The notes under the pieces are model-generated. The model did no database searches, was not told the DNA's origin, and saw nothing but the letters and a program-made list of their open reading frames with translations. A stretch of 10,191 nucleotides of DNA, from assembly GCA_028040005.1 (NCBI GenBank), contig JAOFKK010000034.1:1-10191 (forward strand). Direction: 5' to 3'. Positions 1 through 7,194 of the stretch are shown here, piece after piece. How positions within the stretch are numbered: position 1 is the stretch's first letter; every line of letters begins with the position of its first letter. A program made the translations under genes and the position numbers. The stretch comes from Rickettsiales bacterium. GTDB taxonomy: Bacteria; Pseudomonadota; Alphaproteobacteria; Rickettsiales; UBA1997.

Positions 1-1749
1 TACTTCAGCATCAGACTTAATATTTTCTAATTCTACATCTTCACTTAAAATAATTTGATCATTTGCTAAATCATAGCTAGCATTAAAAATATCTTTAAAT
101 GTACTTTGAATTAATAATTTTGTTTTAAGAGAATTAAATAATTCTTCCCATGCAGTTTCAATTAAGGGTCTTTGAATTGCTGTTATATTGCCATTACCCC
201 AATTATCTATAAATTCATCACCACGAAATTTCTCTAAAGTAGAAAGTTTTTGTGCAGAGAATAATCCTCTATCTCCTGTTACTTCAGAAGTGCCAGACCA
301 ATGAAATATTATATCTTCTATTAATGTGTTGATATTATTATAATTATCCAGATTTAAATTACTTAAATTAGATAATTTATTCATTAATGCCTCATCCTCA
401 CTTGCTGCAATATGAAGAGCTTTTACATCGCCATATCCTCTAATAAATGGTAGGAATATAGTATTAATATTAAGATCATAATTGCCATTAAACTGACTAT
501 CTGACTGATTAATATTAAAATCAATATCTGCTACTTGACCTATTGTCCCATCTGTTTTTTCATAAGATCCTATTGTTTTGATTAAATTGCCATCAATATT
601 TTGATTTACATTTATTTTACCATCAAGATTAATTGAGCTTATCTGTGCATTTTCAAGAGATATCAACTCTCCATCATCTGTTATACCATCGCCATCCTCA
701 TCTTGCCAAATTTTTAAAGAAGAATATATATCATCTGAGGAATCTATCTTATTATCATTATTACTATCATATTCGGATAATTCACTAAAACCACTTTGAT
801 TTTGATTACCAAATAATTCTCCTATATCATCTATATTACCATTATCATTTTTATCTAATGCTAAAAAAGCATCATCACTAGATACCCAGCCTGTTCTTTC
901 ACTCATACCGTCAGCATCAAGATCAAAATAGGCATTGGAATTATTTATTCCTGTTAATTCTACACCATCACCATCAAGATCTAATATTAACGGATCATAA
1001 CGACGTATTACTTGTTGCGTTGCTTCTGCTTGAGATATTTGAGATAGCATATTCTCAAATGCTTCATCTGTTAATGATTGATTAAGCTGTTGTTCTAGAT
1101 TTTGTTTTATCCAATCTTTAAATCCTAACCAATCTGAACCATATGGAGGTGTCACATCATCTGGAAATGACATTTGAGAGGCTATAAAATCCATATAATC
1201 ATTAGATACAACACTTGGTCTTTCTAATGTCATTTGATGAGTAATATCGATGCGAGAATCTATTGCATTTATTACATTTTGAGCATTTTCTATATTATCT
1301 TGAGGAAAGGTGTTGCCATCATAATCTGAATCCAAATTGGTAAAACTTACCAAACCTGATTCTGATAATGCCTTCCATGTAAAGTTAATGCAATTATTGC
1401 TAGCGGCATTATACTCACTAACATTAAATCCAAACTTACCCGGATCTTCTCCAAAACTCTTTAGTACATTATAATGATCTTCCGTTATATAAACCTGCTT
1501 ACTATAATAATGTTCATCATTATTTGGCTCTTGCTTATATAATATATCATCAAAAATTTTAACTTCTCCATCACCCTTAAGCACCGTTTCAATTGGTCCA
1601 AATCCAAAACTATGATGATTTCCATTATTATCAGCTATCTCATACCACATATGTCCAGCAAATGAGGAGTCATTAATTATTCTGTTACCATTACTAAGTT
1701 GGTATTGATTAGTTCGCGCATCTACAATATTAATTTTTAAATAAGGCAT
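1..1749 (-). CDS. FrpC-like RTX-family secreted protein, C-terminus beyond window
   Basis: Open frame of 583 codons from ATG at 1749 to the left edge, with no stop. No signal peptide is visible, as expected for type I secretion. Residues about 1-150 form a compact domain with a GHMWYEI motif (His33) and a NNCINFTW motif (Cys120), an order reminiscent of permuted papain-like NlpC/P60 or LRAT-like enzymes. Residues 151-250 are a mostly helical linker. From Asp252-Pro253 the sequence follows the Neisseria FrpC self-processing module: calcium loops at 257-264, 277-284, 299-307, 328-336 and 350-361, with the family phrases RTGWV and GELFG. Residues 430-583 resemble the FrpC region between that module and the RTX repeats. 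No GGxGxD repeats fall inside the window, so their presence is inferred. Acidic, Asn- and Asp-rich composition fits a calcium-dependent extracellular protein. It is the second gene after the membrane protein at 1774-2274. Family assignment is strong; enzymatic activity of the N-terminal domain is a guess from motifs. Confidence 0.88.
   Translation of the reverse strand, partial: MPYLKINIVDARTNQYQLSNGNRIINDSSFAGHMWYEIADNNGNHHSFGFGPIETVLKGDGEVKIFDDILYKQEPNNDEHYYSKQVYITEDHYNVLKSFGEDPGKFGFNVSEYNAASNNCINFTWKALSESGLVSFTNLDSDYDGNTFPQDNIENAQNVINAIDSRIDITHQMTLERPSVVSNDYMDFIASQMSFPDDVTPPYGSDWLGFKDWIKQNLEQQLNQSLTDEAFENMLSQISQAEATQQVIRRYDPLILDLDGDGVELTGINNSNAYFDLDADGMSERTGWVSSDDAFLALDKNDNGNIDDIGELFGNQNQSGFSELSEYDSNNDNKIDSSDDIYSSLKIWQDEDGDGITDDGELISLENAQISSINLDGKINVNQNIDGNLIKTIGSYEKTDGTIGQVADIDFNINQSDSQFNGNYDLNINTIFLPFIRGYGDVKALHIAASEDEALMNKLSNLSNLNLDNYNNINTLIEDIIFHWSGTSEVTGDRGLFSAQKLSTLEKFRGDEFIDNWGNGNITAIQRPLIETAWEELFNSLKTKLLIQSTFKDIFNASYDLANDQIILSEDVELENIKSDAEV
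466..996 (-). other. FrpC-type calcium-dependent self-processing module (protein domain)
   Basis: Residues 252 to about 428 of the protein read from 1749. The motif YDPLILDLDGDG places an Asp-Pro bond (Asp252 at 994-996, Pro253 at 991-993) immediately before the first calcium loop. In FrpC, calcium binding to this module triggers cleavage of the equivalent Asp-Pro bond, and the released Asp can form an isopeptide bond to a lysine. Five DxDxDG-like loops follow in the family order. The right boundary is approximate and was set where the sequence passes into the FrpC middle region. Confidence 0.75.
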
Positions 1750-1773
1750 ATTTATAGTAATTTAGTTAGTAAT

Positions 1774-2274
1774 TTAATATATTAATCCAACAAGAATCAT
1801 TCCAAAGTTAAAGCTTAAGGCAGTTAAGATAAAAACATATTTACGATCAATTTTGTCTTTTAATAGTTTATTATATGAAATAACAAAAATTAAAACTGAA
1901 GCTATTGACGCTGGCTGAAAGAATATAAATCCAAGAAAGGGCAGATCAACATGAAGAACAAAAGGATTTAAAATAGAGGCAGAGCAATAGCCTAAAATAG
2001 AGGCCGATATTAAATAATTTAAATTTCTATTAAAAACACTTAAGATCATGGAAAATATAATTATTATTAATATCAATATTGATTCTATCGCCAAATACCA
2101 CAAAAGATAATCTAGGTAATGATTCAAATTATGTTTATGTTTGGAAAATGCATGGTAATATGTATATGATCGAAAAGCTAAAAAATAGCTAAAGAATATT
2201 GCTAAAGATAATAATATATCTTTTTTCATTTCTAGCATTCTAGATTTTATCCATTCTTTTTTGCTTAATGTCAT
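1774..2274 (-). CDS. Five-helix integral membrane protein, unknown function
   Basis: A 166-residue protein with a basic, soluble N-terminus (KKEWIKSR) and about five hydrophobic segments near residues 19-35, 55-81, 87-107, 111-134 and 145-165. A His/Lys-rich loop lies near residues 41-52. I do not recognise the family and see no catalytic motif. The stop lies 24 bases before the start of the FrpC-like gene on the same strand, so the two are probably cotranscribed with this gene first. By position it could be an immunity, accessory or anchoring protein for the secreted product, but nothing in the sequence proves that. The ATG at 2274 has no Shine-Dalgarno sequence; Met13 and Met16 are alternative starts that would still leave all helices intact. 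Confidence 0.72.
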   Translation of the reverse strand: MTLSKKEWIKSRMLEMKKDILLSLAIFFSYFLAFRSYTYYHAFSKHKHNLNHYLDYLLWYLAIESILILIIIIFSMILSVFNRNLNYLISASILGYCSASILNPFVLHVDLPFLGFIFFQPASIASVLIFVISYNKLLKDKIDRKYVFILTALSFNFGMILVGLIY

Positions 2275-2539
2275 TTTTGTAAATTTTAATTTATTAAATA
2301 ATCTTATTTATAATTATAATCTAAATAATTTTAAGAATTAGACATCTTAGAGATTGTGCAAAACCCCCTTATTCTTAATTTTTTTGAAATTTTATATGTT
2401 ATAGTTATTTTCTATTATAAAATAGTAAAATCAATAGTATTTTAGTTTTTAAGGTAAATTTTGGTATTACTTAGCAAGAAATGAAAATATTGACTAGCTT
2501 GACAAAATCTAAAATTAATTTGATTTAGTAGACATCATC
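2275..2539. promoter_or_regulatory. Divergent intergenic region between the two transcription units
   Basis: These 265 bases carry no convincing gene and must hold the promoters for both directions. On the minus strand a perfect TATAAT reads from 2318 to 2313, but its -35 region is poor, so it may be chance in such AT-rich DNA. Two overlapping inverted repeats are visible: arms at 2408-2416 and 2421-2430 (TTTTCTATT against AATAG, a bulged T, AAAA) and arms at 2419-2427 and 2435-2443 with one mismatch, the latter followed by a short T-run. They share bases, so they could be operator sites or alternative hairpins. An unusual C-run (AAAACCCCC) lies near 2361-2369. Confidence 0.4.
2490..2519 (+). 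promoter_or_regulatory. Candidate sigma-70 promoter for symporter-maeB unit
   Basis: TTGACT at 2490-2495 and ATTAAT at 2514-2519 are separated by 18 bases, giving five of six and four of six consensus matches. Transcription would start near 2526, leaving a very short leader before the ATG at 2540. A second, perfect TTGACA at 2499-2504 overlaps the same stretch but has no good -10 at 16-18 bases. The AT background makes chance matches common. Confidence 0.3.
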
Positions 2540-3991
2540 ATGCAAAATAGTCATATTTTCAATCACACCAATTATCCTATGGTTATTAGCTTTGCAATTT
2601 GCCTATTTATTTTTGTTATTATTGGTGTGCTATCAACTATTGCCAATCGTCATAATAATGTTGATTATCTTTTGGCAAATCATTCTATTAAGCCCTGGCT
2701 TGTAGCACTTTCTGCAGTTGCTACCGCTAATAGTGGTTATATGTTTATTGGTATGATAGGCTATACTTATTTTTATGGAATTTCGTCAATTTGGCTTTTA
2801 ATTGGTTGGGTTTTTGGTGATTTTATAGCTTCTATTTTTATCCATAAAAAATTACGCATCATATCAAAAGAAAAATCTATTCTTAGTTTTGCAGGCGCCA
2901 TAAGTAAATGGGGTGGAACTGACTATAAAACATTACGAATATATTTGGGTATTATAACTGTTATTTTTCTTGGTGTTTATGCTGCTGCTCAGCTTAATGC
3001 CGGTAGTAAAGCTTTGCACATATTATTTGGTTGGGATTATAATTTGGGTGCTATTATTGGAGCGATTATGGTTTTATTATATTGTTTTGCTGGTGGTATT
3101 AGGGCTTCCATTTGGACCGATGCAGCTCAATCTTTTGTTATGATTTTTGCTATGATGTTACTTTGTTTTGTTGCAATTGACAAAATAGGAGGAATTGGAG
3201 AAGTTTTTAACAAAATGAATGAGGTTTCGGTTGATTATGTTGCGCTTTTTCCACATAATTTAGCATTAGGCTCATTTGTTGGTCCTTTATTATTTATATC
3301 TGGTTGGTTTTTTGCTGGAATTGGTATTGTTGGTCAGCCTCATATCATGGTTAGATTTATGGCTATGGATAATCCAGATAATATGACTAAAGTAAGAATA
3401 TATTATTATAGCTTTTATGTTATTTTTTGCATTTTAACTGTTTTAGTTGGTATTTCGGCTCGGTTATTGCTTCCTGATACTGCTAATTTTGATGCTGAAT
3501 TGGCATTGCCAATTTTGGCAATGGATTTACTCCCAGAAATTTTAGTTGGATTAATCTTGGCTGGTCTTTTTGCTGCCACCATGTCAACGGCAGATTCGCA
3601 AATATTAAGCTGTAGTGCGGCTATTACTCGTGATTTTAATGATAAGGGTAATATTTCTTATTTAATAACAAAATTATCGACTATTTTTGTAACTTTAACA
3701 GCATTATTAATTGCCATTTATGGTAGTAAAAGTGTTTTTGATTTGGTAATTATTGCTTGGTCATCCTTAGCTGCCTCTTTTGCTCCTTTATTAATTATTT
3801 ATGCTTGCGGAGGTAAGATATCTGAAAGAATAGCTATAATAATAGCTATTTTAGGCATGGTAACTATTATTATTTGGCGGGTGTTAGGATTAGATAAATA
3901 TATTTATGAAGTTGCTCCGGGAATATTATTGCCAATTTTATTCTGGATTTTTTACAATTTTACCTATAAAATCCTTTCAAATCGAAACTAA
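2540..3991 (+). CDS. Sodium:solute symporter family transporter, PutP-like
   Basis: A 483-residue polytopic inner-membrane protein with more than ten hydrophobic segments, close to the usual length of the SSF family (PutP is about 500). It aligns by eye with E. coli proline/Na+ symporter PutP: the WTD..QS stretch at 192-198, GQPHIMVRFMA at 265-275, AATMSTADSQ at 345-354 (sodium-site Ser and Thr at 349-350) and a matching C-terminal AW...A.F.P segment. Family knowledge predicts Na+-driven uptake of a small organic solute. Two residues important in PutP differ: Arg40 is replaced by His48 and Asp55 by Ala63. Proline as substrate is therefore doubtful, and no gene symbol is given. maeB follows after 15 bases, suggesting cotranscription and a carbon-source role. 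There is no Shine-Dalgarno sequence; the ATG at 2540 is chosen because it precedes the first helix by the usual short tail. Confidence 0.92.
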   Translation: MQNSHIFNHTNYPMVISFAICLFIFVIIGVLSTIANRHNNVDYLLANHSIKPWLVALSAVATANSGYMFIGMIGYTYFYGISSIWLLIGWVFGDFIASIFIHKKLRIISKEKSILSFAGAISKWGGTDYKTLRIYLGIITVIFLGVYAAAQLNAGSKALHILFGWDYNLGAIIGAIMVLLYCFAGGIRASIWTDAAQSFVMIFAMMLLCFVAIDKIGGIGEVFNKMNEVSVDYVALFPHNLALGSFVGPLLFISGWFFAGIGIVGQPHIMVRFMAMDNPDNMTKVRIYYYSFYVIFCILTVLVGISARLLLPDTANFDAELALPILAMDLLPEILVGLILAGLFAATMSTADSQILSCSAAITRDFNDKGNISYLITKLSTIFVTLTALLIAIYGSKSVFDLVIIAWSSLAASFAPLLIIYACGGKISERIAIIIAILGMVTIIIWRVLGLDKYIYEVAPGILLPILFWIFYNFTYKILSNRN

Positions 3992-4006
3992 ATCAACATA
4001 TTTTTA

Positions 4007-6256
4007 ATGTCAGAAAAAAGAACTCAAATAGAATTAGAAGCTTTAGATTTTCATAAAAATCCTAAGCCAGGCAAGGTTGGAATGCATGCAACAAAAAATC
4101 TTAATACCCAGAGGGATTTAGCTCTTGCCTATTCTCCTGGTGTTGCAATTCCATGTGAAGAAATTGCCAAAGATCCTGAAAAAGTTTATGATTATACAGC
4201 CAAAGCTAATTATGTAGCTGTTATTTCTAATGGTACCGCAGTTTTGGGCCTTGGTAATCTTGGTGCTGCTGCATCTAAGCCTGTTATGGAGGGTAAATCG
4301 GTATTATTTAAAAAATTTGCTGATATTGATTCGGTTGATATTGAGGTAGATACTACTGATATTGAAGAATTTATTAATTCAGTTAAATATCTTTCACCAA
4401 GTTGGGGTGGTATTAATCTTGAAGATATTGGCTCTCCTGCTTGCTTTATTATTGAAAAAAGACTGCGTGAATTAATGGATATTCCTGTTTTTCACGATGA
4501 TCAACATGGTACGGCAATTATATCGGTTGCGGGGATGCTTAATGCTTTAGAAATTGCTGGTAAAGATATTAAAAAATCTCGCATGGTAATTAATGGTGCT
4601 GGTGCTGCTGGTATTGCTTGCCTGGAACTTATTAAAGAAGCTGGTATGCCAGCAGAAAATATCCTTTTATGCGATAGAACTGGTGTTATTTATAAGGGTC
4701 GTAAAGAAAGCATGAATGAATGGAAGGAGAAGCACGCTGTTGAGACCAATTGCAGAACATTATCAGATGCTATGAAAGATGCTGATATCTTTATGGGTCT
4801 TTCTGTTAAGGGCGCGCTAAGTAAAGATATGGTTAAATCAATGGCTAAGCAACCAATTATTTTTGCTATGGCCAATCCTGACCCAGAAATTCGTCCTGAA
4901 GATGCTCTTGAAGCTGTTCCAGATGCTATTGTTGCAACTGGTCGTAGTGACTATCCAAATCAGGTTAATAATGTTATGGGTTTTCCTTATATTTTCCGTG
5001 GCGCTTTAGATGTTAGAGCGACTGAAATTAATGAGGAAATGAAATTAGCAGCAGCTTATGCCCTTGCTGAGCTTGCCAAAGAAGAGGTTCCTGATGAGGT
5101 AATTAAAGCCTATGGCGGTAAAAAACTTAAATTTGGTCCTAATTATATTATTCCAACTCCTTTTGATGCTCGTTTAATTAGTCGTATTCCTGTTGCGGTT
5201 GCTAAGGCTGCTGTTAAAAGTGGAGTCGCGAAAAAACCTATCACCAAATGGAATGAATATGCTAAATCTTTACAAGCAAGAAGAGATCCTACTGCAAATT
5301 CTATGAGTATGATTTTTGATCGCTTACAAGAAAATCCAAAAAGGGTTATTTTTACTGAAGGTGAACAAAGTGAAATTATAAAAGTTGCTGCAAAATGGCG
5401 TGATAGCGGTTATGGAACTCCAATTTTAATTGGTAAAGATCAAGTTATAACTGAAAAAATGACTGATTTTGGCATTAAAAAGGATGGTATTGAAATCCAT
5501 AATGCTTCAATTTCTGCTGATAATGATAAATATTCTGACTTTATTTATAAAAAATTACAAAGAGAGGGTGTTTTATATTCTGATTGTCAAAGAATGATCA
5601 AAACAGATCGTAATATTTTTGCTTCAGCAATGCTTAGCCTTGGTCATGGTGATTGTTTAGTTACTGGCTTAACTCGTGGTTATCGTAAAAATCTTAATGA
5701 CATTTCAAAAGTAATTAAGAGTAAGGACGGAGAAGTTAAGCTTGGAATATCTATTTTAATTTCTAAAAATCGTACTGTTTTTGTTTCTGATACTTCTTGC
5801 TCAGAATTATCTTCTTCAGATAGATTGGCGCAAATTGCTATTCAAACTGCCGAAAAAGTTAAGGATATGGGATATCAACCAAGAGTTGCATTTTTATCAT
5901 ATTCTAATTTTGGTAGCGCTTTACACACCGAATCTAAAAGAATTAAGGATGCGGTAGCAATTTTGGATGCAAAAAAAGTTGATTTTGAATATGATGGTGA
6001 AATGACAGCTGATGTTGCTCTTAACAAAGAGAAGAGAGAAAAATATCCTTTCTGCCGTTTAACTGATGAAGCTAATATTTTAATTTGTCCAGGCTTACAT
6101 TCGGCTAATATTGCTACAAGATTATTGGAAGAATTTAGTGAATGTAGTGTTATTGGTCCAATTTTAACTGGCTTTGAAAAATCAGTGCAAATTGTAACTA
6201 TGAGATCATCGATTGATGAAATCTTAAATATGACAGCTCTATCTGCTATTGATTAA
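4007..6256 (+). CDS. maeB: NADP-dependent malic enzyme with C-terminal phosphotransacetylase-like domain
   Basis: 749 residues, the normal length of the two-domain MaeB type. It oxidatively decarboxylates malate to pyruvate, usually producing NADPH, in the cytoplasm. The N-terminal malic domain shows AYSPGVA (Tyr42, likely catalytic), YTAKAN at 63-68, KPVMEGK at 91-97 with candidate catalytic lysines, an acidic LEDIGSPACF at 138-147 and FHDDQHGTAI at 162-171 for metal binding. The nucleotide-binding fold has INGAGAAG at 195-202, and FAMANPDPEI lies at 286-295. From about residue 435 to the end the protein resembles phosphotransacetylase; in E. coli MaeB this domain is regulatory, sensing acetyl-CoA, rather than catalytic. 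It starts 15 bases after the symporter stop and probably shares its transcript. No Shine-Dalgarno sequence is seen, but the N-terminus matches the family's expected start. No damage is visible. Confidence 0.96.
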   Translation: MSEKRTQIELEALDFHKNPKPGKVGMHATKNLNTQRDLALAYSPGVAIPCEEIAKDPEKVYDYTAKANYVAVISNGTAVLGLGNLGAAASKPVMEGKSVLFKKFADIDSVDIEVDTTDIEEFINSVKYLSPSWGGINLEDIGSPACFIIEKRLRELMDIPVFHDDQHGTAIISVAGMLNALEIAGKDIKKSRMVINGAGAAGIACLELIKEAGMPAENILLCDRTGVIYKGRKESMNEWKEKHAVETNCRTLSDAMKDADIFMGLSVKGALSKDMVKSMAKQPIIFAMANPDPEIRPEDALEAVPDAIVATGRSDYPNQVNNVMGFPYIFRGALDVRATEINEEMKLAAAYALAELAKEEVPDEVIKAYGGKKLKFGPNYIIPTPFDARLISRIPVAVAKAAVKSGVAKKPITKWNEYAKSLQARRDPTANSMSMIFDRLQENPKRVIFTEGEQSEIIKVAAKWRDSGYGTPILIGKDQVITEKMTDFGIKKDGIEIHNASISADNDKYSDFIYKKLQREGVLYSDCQRMIKTDRNIFASAMLSLGHGDCLVTGLTRGYRKNLNDISKVIKSKDGEVKLGISILISKNRTVFVSDTSCSELSSSDRLAQIAIQTAEKVKDMGYQPRVAFLSYSNFGSALHTESKRIKDAVAILDAKKVDFEYDGEMTADVALNKEKREKYPFCRLTDEANILICPGLHSANIATRLLEEFSECSVIGPILTGFEKSVQIVTMRSSIDEILNMTALSAID

Positions 6257-6264
6257 CATTAAAT

Positions 6265-6311
6265 AGGTCTTATGCAGTTGTTTGATTTTATTAAATCATG
6301 CATAAAGGTCT
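6265..6311. repeat. Bulged inverted repeat flanked by a direct repeat, downstream of maeB
   Basis: TTATGCA (6270-6276) is exactly complementary to TGCATAA (6299-6305), and inside it TGATTT (6283-6288) pairs with AAATCA (6293-6298) around a four-base loop. A six-base GTTGTT bulge (6277-6282) sits on the left arm. The hexamer AGGTCT occurs at both edges (6265-6270 and 6306-6311) in direct orientation. No T-run follows on either strand, so it is not a standard intrinsic terminator. It could be an mRNA 3' end stabiliser, a protein-binding site or a weak terminator. The rest of the 6257-6392 gap shows only a possible -10 TATATT at 6345-6350 ahead of the next gene. Confidence 0.45.
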
Positions 6312-6392
6312 CTAAAATTAATTCCACAAAGTTAAATAATTAGTTATATTTATCTTAAAAATAATTTTGATGGGATTAAATATTTAAATATT

Positions 6393-6761
6393 ATGAATCC
6401 AACTGAAGTTAATGAAATAGTAATTAATAATCTTTTAATACCCTTATTTTCTATAGCTTCTATATTGTTAATTATTAAGCTAGTTAGGGGTTTTACTGTA
6501 TTATTTGGCGATGATTATATTAAAAATAAGGCTAAAATATTATTAACCTTAGCATCTATTTGTAATTTTATCGCTTTCATTTCAATATTTCAGATTTTAT
6601 TTATGCTTTATCATGAATATTTGACCCGGATAGAAATGGGATGGGCTAATATAATATCTTTAATATTTATTATTTTATCATTAATTATATTTTTTATATT
6701 TATTGCCTTATCTAGTTATCACATAATAAAGAAGAAATTTTATAATAAAAAATCTAAATAA
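6393..6761 (+). CDS. Small three-helix membrane protein, unknown function
   Basis: A 122-residue protein with three hydrophobic segments near residues 10-30, 47-73 and 86-110 and a strongly basic tail (KKKFYNKKSK) that should stay in the cytoplasm. A short loop with GDDYIKNK separates helices one and two. I do not recognise the family. Its stop codon overlaps the start of the next gene by one base (TAATG at 6759-6763), which points to translational coupling and a shared role with that glycine-rich protein. It starts the run that continues through proA and metF. There is no Shine-Dalgarno sequence; a GGGA lies too far upstream (about 18 bases) to serve well. Confidence 0.72.
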   Translation: MNPTEVNEIVINNLLIPLFSIASILLIIKLVRGFTVLFGDDYIKNKAKILLTLASICNFIAFISIFQILFMLYHEYLTRIEMGWANIISLIFIILSLIIFFIFIALSSYHIIKKKFYNKKSK

Positions 6762-7180
6762 TGTCTGATATTGCTGAATTAATGTCAAGATTATCCTCCA
6801 TGAAAGATAGCGAAGGTGGAGGAGGCGGTGGTGGATCGCAAGGTTTTCATCCTGGTAGTGATGGTTCTGGCGGTGCAATTGGCGGTTTAGAACTTTTATC
6901 AGAAGATGGAGAATCTTTTGGTATGGCAGCAAAATTTAAAGGATTAATGGATATTCTATCGCCTGCTATGTCTTTTGATGATGTATTAAAAGTTGCAACA
7001 CCAGCTATGGGAAGTGTTACTTTTGACTTTATCGAAAAATTTATGCCAATTGCGATTCGATCAAAATTAGTTGTTATGGCTCAAAAGAATTTTCTTTTGG
7101 CCAACCTTAAGCCTCCTCATATGTCTGTTGGTGGTATTAAAACTGCATTTGGGAAGAAGGATCAGGAAGCAGGTCATTAA
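6761..7180 (+). CDS. Glycine-rich small protein, unknown function
   Basis: 139 residues, not recognised. A short N-terminal helix (MSDIAELMSRLSSMKD) is followed by a flexible stretch at 18-42 that includes seven consecutive glycines (19-25) and GSDGSGGAIGG. A compact, moderately hydrophobic C-terminal part runs from about 54 to 130. Within it a phrase recurs: SPAM at 67-70 followed by SFDD, and TPAM at 80-83 followed by a TFDF, suggesting a small internal duplication. There is no signal peptide and no clear transmembrane helix. The ATG overlaps the stop of the upstream membrane protein, and proA begins 14 bases after the stop. The glycine codons make this segment visibly more G-rich than its surroundings. 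A cytoplasmic or peripheral partner of the membrane protein is the natural inference from the coupling. Confidence 0.75.
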   Translation: MSDIAELMSRLSSMKDSEGGGGGGGSQGFHPGSDGSGGAIGGLELLSEDGESFGMAAKFKGLMDILSPAMSFDDVLKVATPAMGSVTFDFIEKFMPIAIRSKLVVMAQKNFLLANLKPPHMSVGGIKTAFGKKDQEAGH

Positions 7181-7194
7181 ATCATTATTTAATT

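Noticed and set aside
1..1749. RTX nonapeptide repeats (GGxGxD) in the FrpC-like protein
   Set aside because: None occur in the visible 583 residues; the calcium loops seen are the scattered DxDxDG type of the self-processing module. RTX repeats could only be beyond the left edge.
4690..4875. 61-residue antisense reading frame inside maeB
   Set aside because: It lies wholly within a conserved part of maeB, has no recognisable family and is explained by the codon pattern of the real gene.
6708..6932. 74-residue minus-strand frame across the small membrane and glycine-rich genes
   Set aside because: Its Leu/His/Gln-rich composition is the reverse reading of the overlapping plus-strand genes, which have better context (coupled start, operon position).
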